DNA of 64,000 nt from Protaetiibacter sp. SSC-01 (GTDB lineage: Bacteria; Actinomycetota; Actinomycetes; Actinomycetales; Microbacteriaceae), in assembly GCF_014483895.1 (NCBI RefSeq), contig NZ_CP059987.1, positions 2,604,001 through 2,668,000 on the forward strand, in the 5' to 3' direction. Below are positions 33,654 through 40,746 of this stretch, piece by piece. A program made the position numbers and the translations under genes. Numbering within the stretch: the stretch's first letter is position 1; every line of letters begins with the position of its first letter. A model generated the notes under the pieces. It saw nothing but the letters and a program-made list of their open reading frames with translations. It was not told the origin of the DNA and did no database searches.

Positions 33654-33710
33654 TTGACTGGTCTACGGCGTAGGGCTATTGTTCCCTACACCGTAGGTCT
33701 ACGTCGTAGA
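33654..33710 (+). promoter_or_regulatory. TetR-controlled promoter with three operator palindromes
   Basis: Plus-strand promoter: TTGACT (33654-33659), 17-nt spacer, TATTGT (33677-33682). Palindromes: CTACG-G-CGTAG (33663-33673, inside the spacer), CCTAC-ACC-GTAGG (33685-33697, over the start point) and TCTACG-T-CGTAGA (33698-33710). AGGAG precedes the next ATG. Confidence 0.75.
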
Positions 33711-33720
33711 GGAGCGCCCC

Positions 33721-34179
33721 ATGACCGCCGAACAGAAGATCCCGCCGCGCTGGATCATCCGCACCATCTGGCGCGGTCACCGCCTGCTCGTGCGGGTCAC
33801 CGACGGCCGACTCGGCCTGCCACGACCCGAGCGCGGCCGGCGCATGGGCATGATGCGCGTGCACGCGATCGGCCGCAGCTCGGGTGAACCGCGCCCCGTC
33901 GTGCTCGGCTACTTCCCCGACGGCGAGGCGGTCGTGACGCTCGCGATGAACGGATGGGCCGCATCCGACCCGTCCTGGCTGCGCAACCTGCGCGCGCATC
34001 CCGAGGTGCGGGTCGACCTCGGGCGCGAGCGGCGACGGATGCGGGCCCGCGTCGCCGAGGGCGCCGAGCGCGAGCGCCTGTGGCCGGGGTTCACCACCTA
34101 CCCCGGCTGGGGCGACGTCGAGGCGTTCTCGGCCCGCCGCCCGAACGGCACATCGGTTGTGGTGCTCGACCCCGTCTGA
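33721..34179 (+). CDS. Nitroreductase family deazaflavin (F420)-type oxidoreductase, DUF385
   Basis: 152-aa split-beta-barrel protein: ARTIW-type N-terminus (RTIWRGHRLLVRVTDGRLGL), GRSSGEPRPVVLGYFPDG, NGWAASDPSWLRNLRAHPEV and RARVAEGAERERLWPGF, the DUF385/Ddn pattern. Ddn-type enzymes use coenzyme F420; substrate unknown here. GAGGAG lies 8 nt before the ATG. Its promoter is under the divergent TetR operators, so it probably answers a small-molecule ligand. Confidence 0.85.
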   Translation: MTAEQKIPPRWIIRTIWRGHRLLVRVTDGRLGLPRPERGRRMGMMRVHAIGRSSGEPRPVVLGYFPDGEAVVTLAMNGWAASDPSWLRNLRAHPEVRVDLGRERRRMRARVAEGAERERLWPGFTTYPGWGDVEAFSARRPNGTSVVVLDPV

Positions 34180-34244
34180 AGCGCTACGGCGCCGCCGTGT
34201 CAAGGCCCTCTCGTGAGCGAGGGCGAGTCCGTACCGTCGAGAGC

Positions 34245-34409
34245 GTGTGGACTCTCATCATCATCCTCCTGGCCATCTGGCTCCTCCTGACCGTGCTCGG
34301 CTTCGCCATCAAGGGCCTCATCTGGCTCGCGGTGCTCGGCATCGTGCTCTTCGCCGTCACGGCGATCATCGGCTTCATCCGCCGCGGGCGCTCGGGCACG
34401 CGCGCCTGA
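34245..34409 (+). CDS. Small two-helix membrane protein
   Basis: 54 aa, almost entirely hydrophobic (VWTLIIILLAIWLLLTVLGF, then GLIWLAVLGIVLFAVTAIIG) with a basic tail RRGRSGTRA. The GTG is picked by a TACCGT box 7 nt upstream (34232-34237). It resembles the many small actinobacterial membrane proteins of the hydrophobic-hairpin type; function unknown. Confidence 0.68.
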   Translation: MWTLIIILLAIWLLLTVLGFAIKGLIWLAVLGIVLFAVTAIIGFIRRGRSGTRA

Positions 34410-34446
34410 CGCCCCCGCGAGCCTGACGCCGCCGTAGGGTGGCGGG

Positions 34447-35109
34447 ATGGCCGCACCACCGCCCGTCGCCGCGCCCCGGGTCGACCCCGTAAAGCTGCCG
34501 GTCGATCTTCAGTGCGGCGACACCTACGACCTCGAGCCGGGCGCCATGCTCGAGGGCTTCGCCTTCGACGGCCTGCGGCTCGACGAGTTCAGCCTGCGCG
34601 ACGCGCACCTCGAGCTGTGCCGCCTCACCGAGGTGAGCGCGCCCGAGACCGAGCTGCGCGGCGCCTCGTTCGTCGAGGTCGTCATCGAGCGGCTCGACGT
34701 TCCCGTGCTCCGCGGCTCCCGCGCGAGCCTGCGTGACGTGCGCATCGAGGGCGGCCGCCTCGGCTCGGCGGAGCTCTACGACTCCGAATGGCGCTCGGTG
34801 CACGTCGTCGGCTGCAAGCTCGGCTTCGTCAACCTCCGTGGCGCCTCGCTGCACGACGTGATCTTCACCGAGTGCACGATCGACGAGCTCGACCTCGGCT
34901 CGGCCGACGCACGCCGCGTCACCCTGCCGGGCACGCGCATCCGCCACCTCGACGTGACGCACGCGACCCTCGCCGACGTCGACCTGCGCGGATGCGAGCT
35001 CGAGGAGCTCACGGGCGCCGGCTCCCTGCGCGGCGCCGTCGTCGACCCCGACCAACTCGCTCTGCTCGCGCCGATCCTCGCGAGCGAGCTCGGCATCCGC
35101 GTGGAGTGA
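34447..35109 (+). CDS. Pentapeptide-repeat protein
   Basis: 220 aa with degenerate A(D/N)LxX-type repeats from about residue 35 to 200 (LRLDEFSLRDAHLELCRLTE; VNLRGASLHDVIF; ATLADVDLRGCELEEL), giving a right-handed quadrilateral beta helix. Some family members mimic DNA and protect gyrase, but function cannot be assigned here. The ATG is 6 nt after TAGGGT (34435-34440), so it is probably leaderless. A terminator hairpin follows 28 nt after the stop. Confidence 0.82.
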   Translation: MAAPPPVAAPRVDPVKLPVDLQCGDTYDLEPGAMLEGFAFDGLRLDEFSLRDAHLELCRLTEVSAPETELRGASFVEVVIERLDVPVLRGSRASLRDVRIEGGRLGSAELYDSEWRSVHVVGCKLGFVNLRGASLHDVIFTECTIDELDLGSADARRVTLPGTRIRHLDVTHATLADVDLRGCELEELTGAGSLRGAVVDPDQLALLAPILASELGIRVE

Positions 35110-35137
35110 CCGCCGCGTCGCGCCGGGGACCTCATGC

Positions 35138-35174
35138 GAGAGGGCCCGGTGCGCTCGGCGCTCCAGGCCCTCTC
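35138..35174. terminator. Hairpin between the pentapeptide gene and tRNA-Tyr
   Basis: GAGAGGGCC (35138-35146) pairs with GGCCCTCTC (35166-35174), a 9-bp perfect stem. It lies between two convergent transcripts (plus-strand gene and minus-strand tRNA) and may serve both. Confidence 0.6.
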
Positions 35175-35179
35175 AGATG

Positions 35180-35261
35180 TGGCGAGTGAGGGATTCGAAC
35201 CCCCGAAGGCTTAGCCGGCTGATTTACAGTCAGATCCCTTTGGCCGCTTGGGTAACTCGCC
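35180..35261 (-). tRNA. tRNA-Tyr (GTA)
   Basis: 82-nt class II tRNA with a long variable arm (CCGGCTAAGCCTTCGG region). Acceptor GGCGAGT/ACTCGCC, anticodon stem-loop CTGACTGTAAATCAG (anticodon GTA), T-arm GGGGG TTCGAAT CCCTC. CCA is not encoded. Confidence 0.93.
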
Positions 35262-35406
35262 AGGTGCACGCTCGACTCGTGTGTTCACCAACCGCGCGCG
35301 CCAGTCAAGGATACAAGGTCGCGGAGCCCGTTGAGACCACGCTCCCCGGAGGGCGCGGGGCGCGCCGATAGGATGCGAGCAGTCATCACCCAGCGCAGGA
35401 GGACGC

Positions 35407-36417
35407 GTGCCCGGCATCCACGAGGTCGCCCAGCTCGCGGGCGTCTCCGCGGCGACGGTGTCGCGCGCGCTCTCGGGCCGCGGCTCCGTCTCCCCCACGA
35501 CACGCGCCAAGGTGCAGGCGGCCGCGAACGAGCTCGGCTACGTCGTCTCGTCGAGCGCCTCGGGCCTCGCGACCGGACGCACGCGCAACGTCGGCGTCGT
35601 CATCCCGTTCCTCAACCGCTGGTTCTACGGCGCCGTCATCGAGGGCGCCGAGTCAGCGCTGCTCGAGCAGGGCTACGACCTCACCCTCTACAACCTCGGC
35701 GGCAGCGACGAGGAGCGCCGGCTCGTGTTCGAGCACTTCCTGCTGCGGAAGCGCGTGGATGCCGTGATCGCCGTCTCGCTCGAGCTCACGTCCGATGAGG
35801 TGAAGCGGCTCATCGACCTCGACAAGCCCATCGTCGGCGTCGGCGGCCCCCTCCCGGGCGTGCGCACCCTGAGCCTCGACGACGTCGAGCTCGGCCGCCT
35901 CGCCACCGAGCACCTCATCGCCCTCGGCCACACCGAGATCGCCCACATCGGCGGCGACGCGCTCGAGATGGACTTCCACCTGCCCACCAACCGCCGCCAC
36001 GGCTACGAGGAGGCGATGCGCGCCGCGGGCCTCGAGACCCCCGACCGCTTCTTCCACGCCGCCGACTTCACGATGCAGGGCGGCTACCGCGCGGCGAAGC
36101 AGCTGCTCGGCAACCCGGCCGGGCGTCCGACGGCGATCTTCGCGGCATCCGACGAGATGGCGATCGGTGCAATCCTCGCCGCGAAGGACCTCGGCATGCA
36201 CGTGCCGGGCGACGTATCGGTCATGGGCATCGACGACCATGAGCTCGCCGAGTTCTTCGGCCTCACGACGATCGCGCAGTTCCCCGACATGCAGGGGCGG
36301 ATGGCGGTCGAGGTGCTGATGGACGAGCTGCACCCCGGCGCTCGCTCGGCCGAGGAGCTCAACATCGACCTGCCGTATGAGCTCGTCGTGCGCTCGTCGA
36401 CGGCGCGGCGGCACTGA
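35407..36417 (+). CDS. LacI-family transcriptional regulator
   Basis: 336 aa. The N-terminal helix-turn-helix (GIHEVAQLAGVSAATVSRAL) and hinge helix are typical, followed by a sugar-binding periplasmic-type domain (NVGVVIPFLNRWFYGAVIEG; EHLIALGHTEIAHIGG; AIFAASDEMAIGAI; SVMGIDDHELAEFFGLTTIA). GTG start with GGAGGA 4 nt upstream; TAGGAT at 35370-35375 is a likely -10. It stands alone, so its regulon is not obvious. The LacI-type operators at the mal locus 8 kb away make it one candidate maltose regulator; this is inference only. Confidence 0.9.
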   Translation: MPGIHEVAQLAGVSAATVSRALSGRGSVSPTTRAKVQAAANELGYVVSSSASGLATGRTRNVGVVIPFLNRWFYGAVIEGAESALLEQGYDLTLYNLGGSDEERRLVFEHFLLRKRVDAVIAVSLELTSDEVKRLIDLDKPIVGVGGPLPGVRTLSLDDVELGRLATEHLIALGHTEIAHIGGDALEMDFHLPTNRRHGYEEAMRAAGLETPDRFFHAADFTMQGGYRAAKQLLGNPAGRPTAIFAASDEMAIGAILAAKDLGMHVPGDVSVMGIDDHELAEFFGLTTIAQFPDMQGRMAVEVLMDELHPGARSAEELNIDLPYELVVRSSTARRH

Positions 36418-36483
36418 ACCGCGGCATCCGCTCTCCGCTTCCGCGCTTCCGCGCCTCCGCGCCTGCTCCTACGCAGGCGCCTC

Positions 36484-36628
36484 CTGCTGTTCTGCAGGAG
36501 TTCTGCTGTTGTGCAGGAAGCTCCCGCTGTTCTGCAGGAGATCGCTCCCAGGGGCCCCTGTTTCCGGGGGCGCGGCCGAGCACTCGCGCAAGACTCCTGC
36601 ACAACAGCAGAACTCCTGCACAACAGCG
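36484..36628. repeat. Three direct and two inverted copies of a 17-bp word
   Basis: CTGCTGTTCTGCAGGAG-like words at 36484-36500, 36503-36519 and 36524-36540, then reverse complements CTCCTGCACAACAGCAG (36594-36610) and CTCCTGCACAACAGCG (36613-36628). The outer copies can pair into a long stem that ends exactly at the stop codon of the lytic transglycosylase gene, so it may be its terminator. Confidence 0.75.
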
Positions 36629-37405
36629 TCAACGCAGGGCGGCGACAGCGTCCGCGTAACGGAGGGCGTACTTCGCGACCGTGCCGAGGTACACCTCGGG
36701 GGCGTTGTAGGCGCGGATCCCGGCGCGCCACCCGTCCTCGGTGTCGAACGCGCTGCTCGCGCGGCACAGGTAGTTCGCCGCCGCCATCGCTGCATCGTCG
36801 ACGTTCTGCGGGTCCTGCACGCCGTCGGCGTTGCCGTCGACGTGCCAGTTGCGCCACGCCTCCGGGATGAGCTGCATCGGCCCCACGGCGCGATCGGCCT
36901 CGGCCGTGCCGTCGATCTCGCCGCCGTCGCTGTCGGGGATGAGCGCCACGCCCTCGCCGTTCAGGTCCGGCCCGTAGATGGGCGGGGTGACGCTGCCGTC
37001 CTCGGCGATGCTCGAGTCGCCGTGCCGCCCGTGGTCGCTCTCGACCGCGCCGACCGCCGCGAGGGTCGCCCAGTCGAGCTTGCACTCGGGGCGGTGGTCC
37101 TCCTTGACGATCACGGCACCCGCGTACGCCGCGAGCGCCCGCCGCGGGATTCCCGTCGCATCCGACACCTCGTCGAGCCACGCCGGGTCGGCGAGCGTCA
37201 CGACCGAGACGCCGTCGAACGGGTTCATCGTGCGCGGCGGCGAACCGGCGGGCGGGGCCCAGCGCGGCAGGGGCTCCTCGGATGCCGCGGGCGGCCCGCC
37301 GAGGCCCCCGCGCGGCGCCAGGAACCACCCGATGCCGCCCACGAGGAGGGCGACCGCGACGACCACCGCCACGACCGCGCCGATGATCGGGAGTCGGGCG
37401 CGCAT
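36629..37405 (-). CDS. Membrane-anchored lytic transglycosylase-like protein
   Basis: 258 aa. An N-terminal signal-anchor helix (IIGAVVAVVVAVALLVGGIG) is followed by a Pro-rich linker and an extracytoplasmic SLT_2/MltB-like lysozyme domain: PRRALAAYAGAV, the catalytic-type Glu in AAVGAVESDHGRHG, VGPMQLIPEAWRNW and DDAAMAAANYLCR. It would cleave glycan strands. The divergent gene yajQ starts 24 nt away, and the -10 boxes of the two overlap. Confidence 0.85.
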   Translation of the reverse strand: MRARLPIIGAVVAVVVAVALLVGGIGWFLAPRGGLGGPPAASEEPLPRWAPPAGSPPRTMNPFDGVSVVTLADPAWLDEVSDATGIPRRALAAYAGAVIVKEDHRPECKLDWATLAAVGAVESDHGRHGDSSIAEDGSVTPPIYGPDLNGEGVALIPDSDGGEIDGTAEADRAVGPMQLIPEAWRNWHVDGNADGVQDPQNVDDAAMAAANYLCRASSAFDTEDGWRAGIRAYNAPEVYLGTVAKYALRYADAVAALR

Positions 37406-37412
37406 CCGTCAA

Positions 37413-37422
37413 GTCCTAGCAT
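37413..37422. promoter_or_regulatory. Overlapping divergent -10 boxes
   Basis: Plus strand TAGCAT (37417-37422), 6 nt before the yajQ ATG; minus strand TAGGAC (37413-37418), 7 nt before the transglycosylase ATG. The two boxes share the same TA, so both promoters cannot be melted by polymerase at once. Confidence 0.5.
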
Positions 37423-37428
37423 GGCGGC

Positions 37429-37917
37429 ATGGCAGATTCCTCTTTCGACATCGTGAGCAAGGTCGACTCGATGGAGACCCAGAACGCATTGAGCCAGGCG
37501 CAGAAGGAGATCGCGCAGCGCTACGACTTCAAGAACGTCGGCGCGTCGATCGAGTTCTCCGGCGAGAAGATCCTCATGAAGGCGAACTCCGAGGACCGCG
37601 TGAAGGCCGTGCTCGACGTCTTCGAGCAGAAGCTCATCAAGCGCGGGATCTCGCTGCGCTCCCTCGACGCGGGCGAGCCGTTCGCCTCCGGCAAGGAGTA
37701 CCGCATCGAGGCGCGCATGAAGGAGGGCATCTCCTCCGAGGACGCGAAGAAGATCTCGAAGATCATCCGCGACGAGGGCCCCAAGTCGGTCAAGTCGCAG
37801 ATCCAGGGCGACGAGCTGCGCGTGCAGTCGAAGAGCCGCGACGACCTGCAGGCCGTCATCGCGCTCCTCAAGGGCAAGGACCTCGACGTCGCCCTGCAGT
37901 TCGTCAACATGCGATGA
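37429..37917 (+). CDS. YajQ-family nucleotide-binding protein
   Basis: 162 aa, full-length UPF0234/Yaj[51 protein letters not shown] and [20 protein letters not shown]. Two ferredoxin-like domains. Some YajQ proteins bind cyclic di-GMP, others GTP/ATP; which applies is not visible. The AAG- and ATC-rich start differs from its neighbours, typical for a highly expressed gene. Leaderless start (TAGCAT, 6 nt). A GCGCCGCG-gattat-CGCGGCGC hairpin (37979-38000) follows as likely terminator. Confidence 0.92.
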   Translation: MADSSFDIVSKVDSMETQNALSQAQKEIAQRYDFKNVGASIEFSGEKILMKANSEDRVKAVLDVFEQKLIKRGISLRSLDAGEPFASGKEYRIEARMKEGISSEDAKKISKIIRDEGPKSVKSQIQGDELRVQSKSRDDLQAVIALLKGKDLDVALQFVNMR

Positions 37918-37978
37918 GTCGTTGCCGCTGAACTGACCGCCAGCGGAGCCGGGCCCTCGCGCGGGGCCGGCGGAGCGG

Positions 37979-38000
37979 GCGCCGCGGATTATCGCGGCGC
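37979..38000 (+). terminator. Hairpin after yajQ
   Basis: Perfect 8-bp stem GCGCCGCG/CGCGGCGC with a 6-nt AT-rich loop, about 60 nt after the yajQ stop and 60 nt before the sigma factor gene. No U-run. Confidence 0.5.
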
Positions 38001-38063
38001 AGAACGGGCTCTGTATCAACGGGGGCTTGTGACTGCTCTTGATGAGCGGTGAAGATCAGACAC

Positions 38064-38681
38064 ATGAGCGACGGCGAGACCGTCCGCACCCCCCACCCCG
38101 ACCCCGACGAGCGCGCGGCCGTCGATCCGCTGTGGGCGCGCGCGGCCGAGCTCTTCGATGCGTGGCGCACGGGCCGGCCGGATGCGATGGACGACCTCGT
38201 GCGCTCCGTCTCGCCCGTGCTGTGGCACGTCGTGCGCGCCTACGGCCTCGGTCGCGAGGAGGCGCAGGACGTCGTGCAGTCGACGTGGCTCGCGCTCGTG
38301 CGCAGCCGCGACGCCGTCAAGGACCCCCGCACGGTCGTCGCGTGGTTGACCACGACTGCGCGACGTGAGTCGTGGCGCGTCGTCAAGGCGGACGGGCGCA
38401 CCACATCCGCCGACGACGAGGAGCTCGAGCGGCTCGGCCGCAGCGAAGCTCCCGCCGAGGCCGTCGCCGAGCGCAACCTCGAGGCCGATCGCCTGTGGCG
38501 CGCGGTCGCGGCGCTCTCCGAGCGCTGCCGCCGCCTCGTGCGCGTCATCGCGTTCTCCGAGCGCCCCGACTACGGCAGCATCTCGGCCGAGCTCGGCATG
38601 CCCGTCGGCAGCATCGGGCCGACGCGCGGCCGCTGCCTCGACAAGCTCCGGATGCTGCTCGCCGAAGGGGAGGCCGTGTGA
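38064..38681 (+). CDS. ECF-type sigma-70 family factor heading the protease operon
   Basis: 205 aa. Region 2 is seen in DAMDDLVRSVSPVLWHVVRA through QDVVQSTWLALVRSRDAVKD (about 40-85); region 4 in LWRAVAALSERCRRLVRVIA and GSISAELGMPVGSIGPTRGR. The N-terminus has an acidic tail. It should direct RNA polymerase to its own set of promoters, likely including this operon. The ATG at 38064 is chosen; an in-frame GTG 15 nt upstream is possible, and neither has a strong ribosome site. The stop overlaps the next start by 1 nt (TGATG). Confidence 0.87.
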   Translation: MSDGETVRTPHPDPDERAAVDPLWARAAELFDAWRTGRPDAMDDLVRSVSPVLWHVVRAYGLGREEAQDVVQSTWLALVRSRDAVKDPRTVVAWLTTTARRESWRVVKADGRTTSADDEELERLGRSEAPAEAVAERNLEADRLWRAVAALSERCRRLVRVIAFSERPDYGSISAELGMPVGSIGPTRGRCLDKLRMLLAEGEAV

Positions 38682-39136
38682 TGCCCGAGAACGACGCCCG
38701 GCTGTTCGCGGCCCTCCGCGACATGTGGGAGCAACGCGACCCGATGCCCGAGGGGCTCGTCGACGACGTCATCATCGCCCTCGAGACGGAGCGCCTCGCC
38801 GAGGAGTACCGGCAGCTCATGCTCGTGTCGGATGCGCGCGAGCTCGCGGGGGCGCGCGGTGCGGCCCCCCGCATCCTGGAGTTCGGCGCGGCGGCGGTGA
38901 CGCTGCTGCTGCGCATCGAGTCCGACGGCGGCAGCCACCGCATCGACGGCTGGCTGGCCCCGCCGCGCGGCGGCCGCGCCGAGCTGCTCGTGGGCGGCGC
39001 GGAGGTCGCCTCCGCGACCATCTCGCCCGAGGGCCGCTTCGAGTTCCCCCGGGTGGCCGCGGGCATCTGCCGCATCGTCATCCGCTCCGCGGGCGAGGAC
39101 GGCTACAGCGTCACAGGCGAGTTCGAGGTGGACTGA
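38681..39136 (+). CDS. Unknown 151-residue protein between the sigma factor and the S8 protease
   Basis: Not assigned to a known family. The N-terminal 50 residues are helical (LFAALRDMWEQRDPMPEGLV, DDVIIALETERLAEEYRQLM); the C-terminal half is strand-rich with GGSHRIDGWLAPPRGGRAEL and GRFEFPRVAAGICRIVIRS, like a small beta-sandwich. There is no membrane segment or cysteine cluster. Coupling to the sigma gene suggests an anti-sigma or sensor role; this is inference from position. The start is fixed by the TGATG junction. Confidence 0.8.
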   Translation: MPENDARLFAALRDMWEQRDPMPEGLVDDVIIALETERLAEEYRQLMLVSDARELAGARGAAPRILEFGAAAVTLLLRIESDGGSHRIDGWLAPPRGGRAELLVGGAEVASATISPEGRFEFPRVAAGICRIVIRSAGEDGYSVTGEFEVD

Positions 39137-39165
39137 CCCGATCCGGGTCCGACGAGAGGAACGAC

Positions 39166-40746
39166 ATGCGCGCTGACGACGGCTCGCGGGACTGGCGGAT
39201 GCGGGCGCGGGCGCAGCTGCCGCGCGGCGTCGTGCGCGTGGTGACGCGCGACGACGCCGCGGAGGATCCCGCGCTTCCGACGGGCTATGTGCCCTCGCGG
39301 CTGCTCGTGTCGACGCTGCTGCCCGACGACCACCCGGCGCGCGAGGAGCTCGCGGCGCTCGTGAAGGAGCTCGGCTGGGAGCTGCGACGCGAGAAGCGAC
39401 GCCGCGACGCCGTGCTCGAGGAGCCGCCCGAGGTCACGAAGGAGAGGCTCGAGCGCTACCCGTGGGCGGCGGGCTCCCCCGGCATCGAGGTGCTGCAGCT
39501 CGTGGCGACCCCGGGCGCCCCGACGCCCGACGCGTGGGAGGTGCTGCGGCTCGCGCGCTCGCGCGGCGTCGAGCTGCCGGGCGTCGGACTCGCCCACGTG
39601 GGCCACCTCGCGCCGTTCCACTCGACGAACCCGTTCCACTCGACCAACCCCTTCCACTCCACCAACCCCTTCCATTCGACGAACCCGTTCCACTCCACGA
39701 ACCCCTACGGCGGTGGCGGCACACCCGCGGTCGAGTACGGCCTCGCGGGCAGCGGCGGACGCCAGGTGGTCGCGGTCGTCGGGCCCGACCCGGCATCCGT
39801 CGTGCCGCGCCCCCGCGGGGAGGCGGTCGTCGGCATCCTCGACACGGGATGCGGCGAGCACCCCTGGCTCGATCCGGTCGTCGACCGCGCGTCGACGTTC
39901 GCGGCCCTCGGGCGCACGGATGCGGCATCCGACCCCGAACGCGCGCCCGACCAGCTCGGTCCGCTCGAGGGGATGCTCGACGACGGATCGTGGCACGGCA
40001 CCTTCGTCGCGGGGCTCGTGCACCAGAGCGCGCCGCACGCGCGCATCGTGCCGGTGCGCATCGCGGGCTCGGACGGGCTGTGGGAGGAGCAGGAGCTCGT
40101 CGACGCGCTCGCGGGCCTCGTCGCGCGGGTGGAGGGCGGCGAGCGGCTCGACGTGCTCAACCTCTCGCTCGGCTACTACCACGAGACCCCGGAGCGGGGA
40201 CAGTTCGACATCACGGTCGCCGAGCTGCTGCTGCGGCTGCGGCGCGCGGGCACGGTCGTCGTGTGCTCGGCGGGCAACGACGCGACCGACAGGCCGCTCT
40301 TCCCGGCGGCCTACGGCCTGTGGGAGCCGGAGCCTGCCGAGGGCGCGCCGTGGATCGATCCCGGCGACGGCGCCCCTCTCGTCTCCGTCGGCGCGCTCAA
40401 CCCCAACGGCACGGTCGCACTCTTCAGCAACGTCGGGCCGTGGGTGCAGGTGTTCGCGCCGGGCGCGGCGGTCGTGAGCACGGTGCCCGCCGGTCCCGCG
40501 GGCGGACCGTTCGCGGGCGGCATCCAGGCGACGGCCGCGGTGCCGGCCTACGGGCTGCGCCGCGAGACGATCGACCCCGACGACTTCAGCGGCGGCTTCG
40601 CCGTGTGGAGCGGCACCTCGTTCGCGGCGCCCGTCGTGGCGGGCCTCATCGCGGCCGAACTGCAGGCGGATGCGGCGGAGCCCTCGGTGGAGCGCTCGCG
40701 CGCCGTCGTCGAGGCGGTGCTCGCCCGGCTGCGCGACGACTCCTGA
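39166..40746 (+). CDS. S8 (subtilisin-like) serine peptidase with five PFHSTN repeats
   Basis: 526 aa, no signal peptide, so probably cytoplasmic. The N-terminal domain (1-149) may be a propeptide or adaptor (SRLLVSTLLPDDHPAREELA). Residues 150-179 are five exact PFHSTN repeats ending PYGGGG. The peptidase domain has Asp226 (VVGILDTGC), His277 (DGSWHGTFVAGL) and Ser485 (WSGTSFAAPVVAGL), plus the oxyanion Asn in CSAGNDAT, so it should be active. GAGAGGAA lies 5 nt before the ATG. The stop overlaps the CHAT gene start (TGATG), tying both proteases to one transcript. Confidence 0.92.
   Translation: MRADDGSRDWRMRARAQLPRGVVRVVTRDDAAEDPALPTGYVPSRLLVSTLLPDDHPAREELAALVKELGWELRREKRRRDAVLEEPPEVTKERLERYPWAAGSPGIEVLQLVATPGAPTPDAWEVLRLARSRGVELPGVGLAHVGHLAPFHSTNPFHSTNPFHSTNPFHSTNPFHSTNPYGGGGTPAVEYGLAGSGGRQVVAVVGPDPASVVPRPRGEAVVGILDTGCGEHPWLDPVVDRASTFAALGRTDAASDPERAPDQLGPLEGMLDDGSWHGTFVAGLVHQSAPHARIVPVRIAGSDGLWEEQELVDALAGLVARVEGGERLDVLNLSLGYYHETPERGQFDITVAELLLRLRRAGTVVVCSAGNDATDRPLFPAAYGLWEPEPAEGAPWIDPGDGAPLVSVGALNPNGTVALFSNVGPWVQVFAPGAAVVSTVPAGPAGGPFAGGIQATAAVPAYGLRRETIDPDDFSGGFAVWSGTSFAAPVVAGLIAAELQADAAEPSVERSRAVVEAVLARLRDDS
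39613..39702 (+). repeat. Five tandem 18-bp units encoding PFHSTN
   Basis: Each unit encodes the same six residues, but third positions differ between units (CCG/CCC, CAC/CAT, TCG/TCC, ACG/ACC). The peptide is thus more conserved than the DNA, which points to selection on the protein rather than recent slippage. Confidence 0.93.

Noticed and set aside
34447-35109. Calling the pentapeptide-repeat protein a gyrase-protecting (Qnr-like) resistance factor
   Set aside because: The repeats are degenerate and no Qnr-specific loops can be recognised; the fold alone does not give that function.
39613-39702. CRISPR-like or microsatellite array
   Set aside because: The 18-bp units are contiguous without spacers and lie in frame in a protease gene with synonymous variation.
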